Origin: Chloroflexota bacterium
GTDB lineage: Bacteria > Chloroflexota > UBA6077 > CF-72
DNA: 32,449 nucleotides
Reading direction: 5' to 3'
Assembly (NCBI GenBank): GCA_019247515.1
Contig: JAFAOS010000573.1
Location: 1-32,449 of the forward strand
The stretch's first letter is position 1. Each line of letters begins with the position of its first letter. A model generated the notes under the pieces. That model did no database searches and was not told the DNA's origin. It was given only the letters and a program-made list of their open reading frames with translations. Positions 26,409 to 32,449 of the stretch are shown in pieces. A program made the position numbers and the translations under genes.

Positions 26409-27965
26409 TCAGGCGGCGGCCTTGGGCTGAGCCACGAGCGAGCGACCCGTCCGGCGGTTGCTGACGACGACGTAGATGGCGCTGAGAACGGCCCAGACCC
26501 CGGCGAAACCCAGCGCGATCAGCGACTCGGTCTGGCTGTCGCCGCCGCCGAGGAACCCCAGCCCGAGGATGACAATCAGCATCGTGAGGTTGGCCAGCAA
26601 CCCGAGCACGGGGATCACCAGGTGCTTGAAGAAGTTGAAGTCCGGCCGGCCAGCGAAAGCGATGATCGCCCACAAGCAAGTCAGCGCGTACAGGACGAAC
26701 GTGCCGAAGTTGGAGGCCAGCGTGATGCCGGTCAGCGTGACGACTGAGATGACGCCGATGACGCCGATGATCGCCGAGACCACGACCATGGCGTAGACGG
26801 CCATGTGCGGGGTGACGAATCGACCGTGGAGCAGCGACAGCGGCTCGGGCATCTCCTGGTCCTGGGCCATCGCAAACGTGATGCGTACGCCGGTGTTCAT
26901 GGCCGACAGCGTGGTACCCAGAATCGCCAGCGCAACCGTGATGGCGATCGTGATGGACAGGCCAAACCCGATCCCACCCAGCAGCGAATCGCCGATCAGC
27001 GTGATCAGGTCGCCCATTGGCGCGCTCGACGCAGCCGCGGCCGCCATGCCGGTGGCCGTCGAACCATCGGGGAGGGTGTACACCAACTTGTCGGAGATGG
27101 CGAAGTTGGCCGCGAAGTACTCGATCAGGTACGCGAACAGACCCTGAATGACCAGCGCCAGGATGACCGCGCGCGGCACGTCGCGTCGGGCGTTCTTGGC
27201 TTCGGCGCCGAAAGCAGTGCACGACTCGAAGCCGACCAGGATCAAAATCGCGATCGTCGCCTGCATCAAGACGTTGAGCAGGTTCTTGGGCAGCACGACT
27301 GAGGCGGCCGACGGATAGTCGAACGCAGCGTTGTCGGGATTGGCGATGCGATACCAGATGGCCAGGGCTGAGAACAGGACGAGCGAGACAAGCTGGATGA
27401 TGTTGATGACCAGCGCGGTCATCGTCGAGCCGTTGACACCCCGCAGGGCGATGAAGCCGACGAGGATCGAGAACAGGACGGCGATGACCATCTGTGGCAC
27501 GACGCCAAGCTGAATGCCGAACTCGCCGAGGATGTAGGACAGCAGGATGGCCATGAAGGCGACCATGACGCCCGGGTACACCCAGTAGAAGAGGTGGGCG
27601 GCCCAGCCCGTGACCAGCTTGGCGATGCGCGCCCAGCGGTGATGCTTGACCTCCTCCTTGTCGACGAACGCCTTCTCGGCGAAGTAGTAGCACGAGCCTG
27701 AGCCCGCCTCGGGGTAGGCGCGCGCCAACTCGGAATACGACAGTGCCGTGAAGAACGCCAGGATCAGGGCGAACACGATGCCCGGCCACATGTCGAACGC
27801 CGTCGTGTCCCCGCTGCCCGGCGTCGTCTGCGCCGCCTGGATCTGCAGCGTGATCCACAGAAACGCGCCTGGCGCGATCAGCGCCATGGCGTTCACCGTG
27901 ACGCCAGTCAGCCCCAGCGTGGGACGCATGCCCGAGCTACTCGTCGAACTACTGTCTACTGCCAC
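26409..27965 (-). CDS. APC-superfamily amino acid permease
   Basis: A 518-residue polytopic membrane protein with about 12 predicted helices, of the amino acid-polyamine-organocation superfamily. The first helix region is GLTGVTVNAMALIAPGAFLW (about 18-37), with a broken helix as expected for this fold. It is followed by the ALSYSELARAYPEAGS block typical of TM2-TM3 in APC transporters. A cluster GFESCTAFGAEAKNARRDVP near 240-260 matches the conserved intracellular loop. The substrate is not certain; amino acids or amines are likely. The GTG at 27965 has AGGAG about 9 bases upstream. It is the first gene of the minus-strand cluster, and a perfect 17-bp palindrome lies about 100 bases upstream. 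Confidence 0.9.
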   Translation of the reverse strand: MAVDSSSTSSSGMRPTLGLTGVTVNAMALIAPGAFLWITLQIQAAQTTPGSGDTTAFDMWPGIVFALILAFFTALSYSELARAYPEAGSGSCYYFAEKAFVDKEEVKHHRWARIAKLVTGWAAHLFYWVYPGVMVAFMAILLSYILGEFGIQLGVVPQMVIAVLFSILVGFIALRGVNGSTMTALVINIIQLVSLVLFSALAIWYRIANPDNAAFDYPSAASVVLPKNLLNVLMQATIAILILVGFESCTAFGAEAKNARRDVPRAVILALVIQGLFAYLIEYFAANFAISDKLVYTLPDGSTATGMAAAAASSAPMGDLITLIGDSLLGGIGFGLSITIAITVALAILGTTLSAMNTGVRITFAMAQDQEMPEPLSLLHGRFVTPHMAVYAMVVVSAIIGVIGVISVVTLTGITLASNFGTFVLYALTCLWAIIAFAGRPDFNFFKHLVIPVLGLLANLTMLIVILGLGFLGGGDSQTESLIALGFAGVWAVLSAIYVVVSNRRTGRSLVAQPKAAA

Positions 27966-28066
27966 CTACCTCACTCCTCTGCTCGCCGGGATGAACGCAC
28001 TGCACAGGCTAGGCGGCGGGCTGGGCGCGAAGTTACGGCACCGGTGACGAAAGACAGGGCGCGTGG

Positions 28067-28083
28067 TTGTGCATCATGCACAA
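28067..28083. promoter_or_regulatory. Perfect 17-bp dyad upstream of the APC permease, candidate operator
   Basis: TTGTGCATCATGCACAA is an 8-1-8 perfect inverted repeat about 100 bases before the permease start and just beyond the PPOX stop. Its size and symmetry suit a dimeric repressor or activator site controlling the long minus-strand cluster. No regulator gene is adjacent. The rest of the 130-base gap (27966-28095) shows no clear promoter hexamers. Confidence 0.45.
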
Positions 28084-28095
28084 ACCGTTGACAGG

Positions 28096-28512
28096 CTAGC
28101 CCTCTCCCTGGCCCTCTCCCACGGGGAGAGGGAGCCCCTCTACGCGGATCAGGGCGTGGACGCGGTCGCGCAGAGTGCGCCGCAGCCCCTCGATCGTCGG
28201 CGCGCCCTGCATGCTCCAGCGCTCGACGATCAGCGCGGCCGTGGCGTCGTCGAGGTCCTCGGCGGCCACGAAGTGCGCGATGCCTTCGGTCGACACGCGC
28301 GGGGCGTCGCGCGTGGACAGGCGGACCCACGGGTCGCTCCGAAAGCGGCGGGCCTTCTCGGAGAAGGAAAACGTGAACAGGTACACCACGCCGGGCGGAG
28401 CGATCACGAACCACGTGGGCACGGTGCCACGCGCTTCGCCTTCGCGCGAAGTCACCAGGACCTCGTCGGCGGCGGCCAGCGCTTCCAGAAACTCGGCGGG
28501 TAACGGTTGCAA
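28096..28512 (-). CDS. Pyridoxamine 5'-phosphate oxidase-fold (PPOX) protein
   Basis: A 138-residue split-barrel flavin-binding-type protein. Recognisable parts are EVLVTSREGEARGTVPTWFV near 17-36, the YLFTFSFSEKARRFRSDPWVRLS block near 44-66 that normally forms the flavin phosphate site, and a beta-strand HFVAAEDLDD. The substrate is unknown; relatives bind FMN, F420 or haem. The start is a TTG at 28512. The last 12 residues (LPLPVGEGQGEG) and the stop are encoded by a GC-rich palindromic repeat element, so the native C-terminus was probably different. The ilvB promoter overlaps its start codon on the other strand. Confidence 0.75.
   Translation of the reverse strand: MQPLPAEFLEALAAADEVLVTSREGEARGTVPTWFVIAPPGVVYLFTFSFSEKARRFRSDPWVRLSTRDAPRVSTEGIAHFVAAEDLDDATAALIVERWSMQGAPTIEGLRRTLRDRVHALIRVEGLPLPVGEGQGEG
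28101..28134. repeat. Half-copy of the GC-rich palindromic element at the 3' end of the PPOX gene
   Basis: CCCTCTCCC-ACG-GGGAGAGGG at 28112-28132 is a perfect 9-bp stem with a three-base loop, preceded by another CCCTCTCCCTGG. It is the same family as the element at 15689-15801. It lies inside the PPOX reading frame. Confidence 0.7.
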
Positions 28513-28535
28513 TCGCGCGACCCTGCCGATAGATT
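28507..28535 (+). promoter_or_regulatory. Candidate promoter for the ilvB T-box leader
   Basis: TTGCAA (28507-28512) and TAGATT (28530-28535) match sigma-70 type hexamers at four of six positions each, with a 17-base spacer. Initiation near 28542 would place the leader start just before the T-box stem I. A TTGACA at 28547-28552 is an alternative -35 but lacks a -10. Confidence 0.5.
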
Positions 28536-28541
28536 AAGGCA

Positions 28542-28735
28542 AGGCGTTGACAGAGACAGCGCCGCCGCGTACCCAACGTTCCAGAGAGCCCGCGTCGAGG
28601 TGAAAGGCGGGTGCGAAGGCCGCGGCGGAGATCACTCTCGAGCCAGTCACCAAAGAGCGTCCCGCTTCGGCGGGGAAGCAGGGTGGTACCGCGGACCTGG
28701 TTGCAGGTTCGTCCCTGAACGAAAGGAGACGAGCC
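28542..28735 (+). ncRNA. T-box leader, predicted Ile-specific and translational
   Basis: The invariant T-box GGGTGGTACCGCGG is at 28681-28694. Stem I is closed above the specifier loop by CCGCCGCG (about 28561-28568) pairing CGCGGCGG (about 28621-28628). It carries the AGAGAGCC...GGTGAAA distal signature near 28583-28608. The specifier loop reads GGAG-ATC-AC, giving codon ATC (28631-28633), hence Ile. A CCCGC-TTCG-GCGGG stem follows at 28661-28674. CAGGG (28679-28683) can pair CCCTG (28713-28717) as the antisequestrator. Alternatively TCGTCCC (28709-28715) pairs GGAGACGA (28725-28732), covering the SD AAAGGAG. No T-run terminator is present, so uncharged tRNA-Ile is predicted to free the SD of ilvB. 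Confidence 0.93.
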
Positions 28736-30526
<1,791 letters not shown>

Positions 30527-31423
30527 CGCGCGTCGTGGTAGTGAAACAGACCTGACTCGGGGTACCCGGGCCGAATGCGGTAGTTGAATCGCTGCCGAAA
30601 TCGCCCGTAGAAGCTGGTATCCGGGAAGGTGACCAGCTGGAAGCGGCGCGGGTCGGCCGCGATGTGCGCGACGTCGTTAGGCGCGAATTCGTCGAATGAC
30701 TCCTGCCCGTCGACGCACACACTGATCGGGAAGCGGCCAAGCTGGATCAGCGTGATCGGCGTCGACTCGGCGACCGAAAACGAGGCGCGCATCGGCGTGT
30801 GGGCGCAGATCGGCGTGACGGCGAAGGTCTGACTGCCTGGCGCCAGCACGGGGCCGCCCGCCGCCAGGTTGTAGGCGCTGGACCCCGGACTGGTGGCGAT
30901 GATCAGCCCGTCGCCTGGCAGCGGGTTCAGGTATTTGTTGTCGATGTACAGCTCGAGCAGCGCCATCTGCTGCCCGCCGCCAGGCACGACGAAGGCGTGA
31001 AAGACCACGTCCTGCACCGCCCACAGTGAACACAGCGGCGCGCCGGCGCGCTCGAGCTCGACCCGAATCGTCGAGTCGACGCGCACGTCGTACCGCCCGA
31101 CGAGCACCTGCTTGAGCCGCGTCTCCCAGCGTGAGGGTGGCACGTGGGCGAGGAAGCCGAACTGTCCGAAGTCGATGCCGAGCACCGGCACGTTGCAGTG
31201 GCTGCGAGCGGCGCGGACGACCATACCGTCGCCGCCGAGGACCACCTGCATGTCCGCATCGCACGGCTGTTCGGAGTACGCGTCGCGCTCGCGCAGCCAC
31301 GCCTGCATGCGCTCGCCGAGCTGGACGGCTTCAGTTTTGCTGGGATCGGCGATGACGCTCAGCGAGCGGGGCTTGGGACTCAGGCGCTGTCGGGCGCGCG
31401 GTTGGACCACTAACTGCGGATTG

Positions 31424-32071
31424 TTAGAGATCCCGCAACAACTTGACCACCTTGCCGCGCACTTCGACCTGTTCGGCGGGGACAAGGATCGGCTGCATGG
31501 CCGGGTTGCGCGGCTGCAGGCGCACCGTGCCACCCTCGAGATAGAAGCGCTTCAGCGTTGCGCCGCCGTTGGCCGTCGTGTCGTCGTTCACGATGGCCAC
31601 CGCGATGTCGCCGTTGTCGACCGAAGGCTGGGGGCGCACCACTACCAGGTCTCCGTCGTCAATATGGTCCTCGATCATCGAAGTGCCCCGCACGCGGAGG
31701 GCGAAGCAGTTGTCGGGCACCGTATCCGCCGGCAGCTCGATGACCTCGTCGGGGTCTTCGACGGCTTCGATCGGCAGGCCGGCCGCGATGCGGCCGACGA
31801 TCGGGATGCGCACCACCCGCGGCTGCGCCTGTCGCTGCGAGCGCGGCGTGCCGACCAGCTCCAGGCCGCGCGAGACTTCACGATCGCGGCGAATGCGCCC
31901 TTCTCGCTCGAGAACGCGCAGGTTGTAATCCACCACGGAGGTCGACGAGATGCCTACCTTGTCGCCAATCTCGCGGATGCTTGGAGGGTAGCCGCGCTCG
32001 TCGACATAGTCCTCGATGTATTTGAGGATATTTTTCTGGCGTTCAGACAACTTCTTCGACGACACACTCAT
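31424..32071 (-). CDS. lexA: LexA repressor
   Basis: A 215-residue LexA, the self-cleaving repressor of the SOS response. The N-terminal winged helix has LSERQKNILKYIEDYVDERGYPPSIREIGDKVGISSTSVVDYNL-type order (about 8-51). The cleavage bond is A97-G98 (GRIAAGLP). The catalytic serine is S131 (RGTSMIEDHI) and the general-base lysine is K174 (ATLKRFY). The ATG at 32071 is preferred because GAGG lies upstream at good spacing; a GTG at 32086 is in frame but would swallow that SD. A matching SOS box lies in the promoter, so autoregulation is expected. The recognition helix is of the type that binds GAAC-N4-GTTC in Gram-positive bacteria. Confidence 0.97.
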   Translation of the reverse strand: MSVSSKKLSERQKNILKYIEDYVDERGYPPSIREIGDKVGISSTSVVDYNLRVLEREGRIRRDREVSRGLELVGTPRSQRQAQPRVVRIPIVGRIAAGLPIEAVEDPDEVIELPADTVPDNCFALRVRGTSMIEDHIDDGDLVVVRPQPSVDNGDIAVAIVNDDTTANGGATLKRFYLEGGTVRLQPRNPAMQPILVPAEQVEVRGKVVKLLRDL

Positions 32072-32114
32072 CGTTTTCACCCTCACGGCGCGGCCTACGG
32101 TCTGGTCCGCCTGC

Positions 32115-32130
32115 TAGAACAGGCGTTCGG
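32115..32130 (-). promoter_or_regulatory. SOS box (LexA operator) in the lexA promoter
   Basis: TAGAACAGGCGTTCGG contains GAAC-AGGC-GTTC, the Gram-positive-type LexA site, 44-59 bases before the lexA ATG. It begins about 5 bases downstream of the -10 hexamer, where a bound repressor would block initiation. Confidence 0.82.
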
Positions 32131-32134
32131 AACC

Positions 32135-32164
32135 ACTATAACCACGTCCCGCGCAATGTGTCAA
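32135..32164 (-). promoter_or_regulatory. lexA promoter
   Basis: On the minus strand TTGACA (bases 32164-32159) and TATAGT (32140-32135) are near-consensus sigma-70 hexamers with an 18-base spacer. The SOS box lies just downstream. The -35 overlaps the 3' end of the menH-like gene and is one half of a TGTCAA-N4-TTGACA dyad (32159-32174). Confidence 0.78.
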
Positions 32165-32449
32165 TTTCTTGACAACGCGCATTGCACAGCCTTGACAAAC
32201 GCCGGCGGCTGGTCCACGTGGACGGTGTGGCCCGCGTCGGGCACGACGCTCAGGTCGGCCCGCGGTAACAGGGTTTGCATGCGCTGAGCGATCGCGCAGT
32301 AGCGCGTGTCGTTCTGCCCGACGATCAACTGCACCGGCAGGTCCAGGCTGGCCAGGCGCGACCAGAGCGGCTGTTGCCGACCGGCGCCCATGCCGCGCAG
32401 GCTGTTGGCCAGTCCAAGCGGGGAGTTCTGCAGCCGCAGCGCGTGCTGG
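32161..32449 (-). CDS. menH: MenH-like alpha/beta hydrolase (C-terminal part only)
   Basis: The last 95 or so residues of an alpha/beta hydrolase; the 5' part lies beyond the right window edge, and the frame is open to base 32449. The cap-region block LRLQNSPLGLANSLRGMGAG with a following PLW is characteristic of 2-succinyl-6-hydroxy-2,4-cyclohexadiene-1-carboxylate synthase (MenH) of menaquinone synthesis. The catalytic Asp lies in LIVGQNDTRY and the catalytic His in VPDAGHTVHVDQPPAF. The nucleophile serine is outside the window. A general hydrolase of the same family is the main alternative. The stop lies within the lexA promoter region. Confidence 0.78.
   Translation of the reverse strand, partial: QHALRLQNSPLGLANSLRGMGAGRQQPLWSRLASLDLPVQLIVGQNDTRYCAIAQRMQTLLPRADLSVVPDAGHTVHVDQPPAFVKAVQCALSRN

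Overview
The window is a gene-dense stretch of a GC-rich (roughly two thirds G+C) bacterial chromosome. It looks like a Terrabacteria-type genome, most likely an uncultured or little-studied Chloroflexota. The clues are a T-box leader, a Gram-positive-type SOS box (GAAC-N4-GTTC) at lexA, a tricorn protease homologue, a K+-independent membrane pyrophosphatase, an alpha-type glutamine synthetase, and many GTG and TTG starts. The phylum is an inference; no rRNA or tRNA gene is present to fix it.

Layout. 1-5630 (minus): hppA, a helicase-C-like DNA-binding protein, rplS, rnhB and yraN (cut by the window edge). 5888-14152 (plus): acnA, a tricorn protease, an AI-2E/PerM-family membrane protein and galU. 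14153-14423 is a repeat-bearing gap between convergent galU and lhgO (minus). 15642-15840 is the divergent gap holding a palindromic repeat element. 15841-18254 (plus): a PLP aminotransferase and a GlgA-type glycosyltransferase that overlap by four bases. 18267-27965 (minus) is one long co-directional cluster, read in transcription order: APC permease, PP2C phosphatase, Ser/Thr kinase, glutamine synthetase, class V aminotransferase, glcD, a tandem-repeat array, glcF, adk. 28096-28512 (minus) is a small PPOX-fold protein. 28542-30526 (plus) is an Ile-type T-box leader followed by ilvB. 30454-32449 (minus) holds menH (partial), lexA and nadK.

How the genes work together. The minus cluster at 18-28 kb joins amino-acid uptake, reversible Ser/Thr phosphorylation, glutamine synthesis, an aminotransferase-fold enzyme and glycolate/2-hydroxyacid oxidation. 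Three of its junctions are four-base stop/start overlaps, including kinase to glnA, which suggests translational coupling of a kinase/phosphatase pair to nitrogen assimilation. lexA carries its own promoter and operator, and nadK follows 13 bases behind it. ilvB is controlled by a T-box whose downstream pairing suggests control of translation rather than termination.

Most unusual features: (1) a roughly 90-bp tandem array of about four units with conserved dyads, lying between glcD and glcF; (2) the T-box leader with a mutually exclusive SD-sequestering stem; (3) a family of GC-rich palindromic elements, one copy apparently inside the 5' coding end of ilvB and one supplying the C-terminus of the PPOX protein; (4) the kinase/phosphatase/glnA cluster; (5) an RNase HII in which the GRG motif reads GMA.
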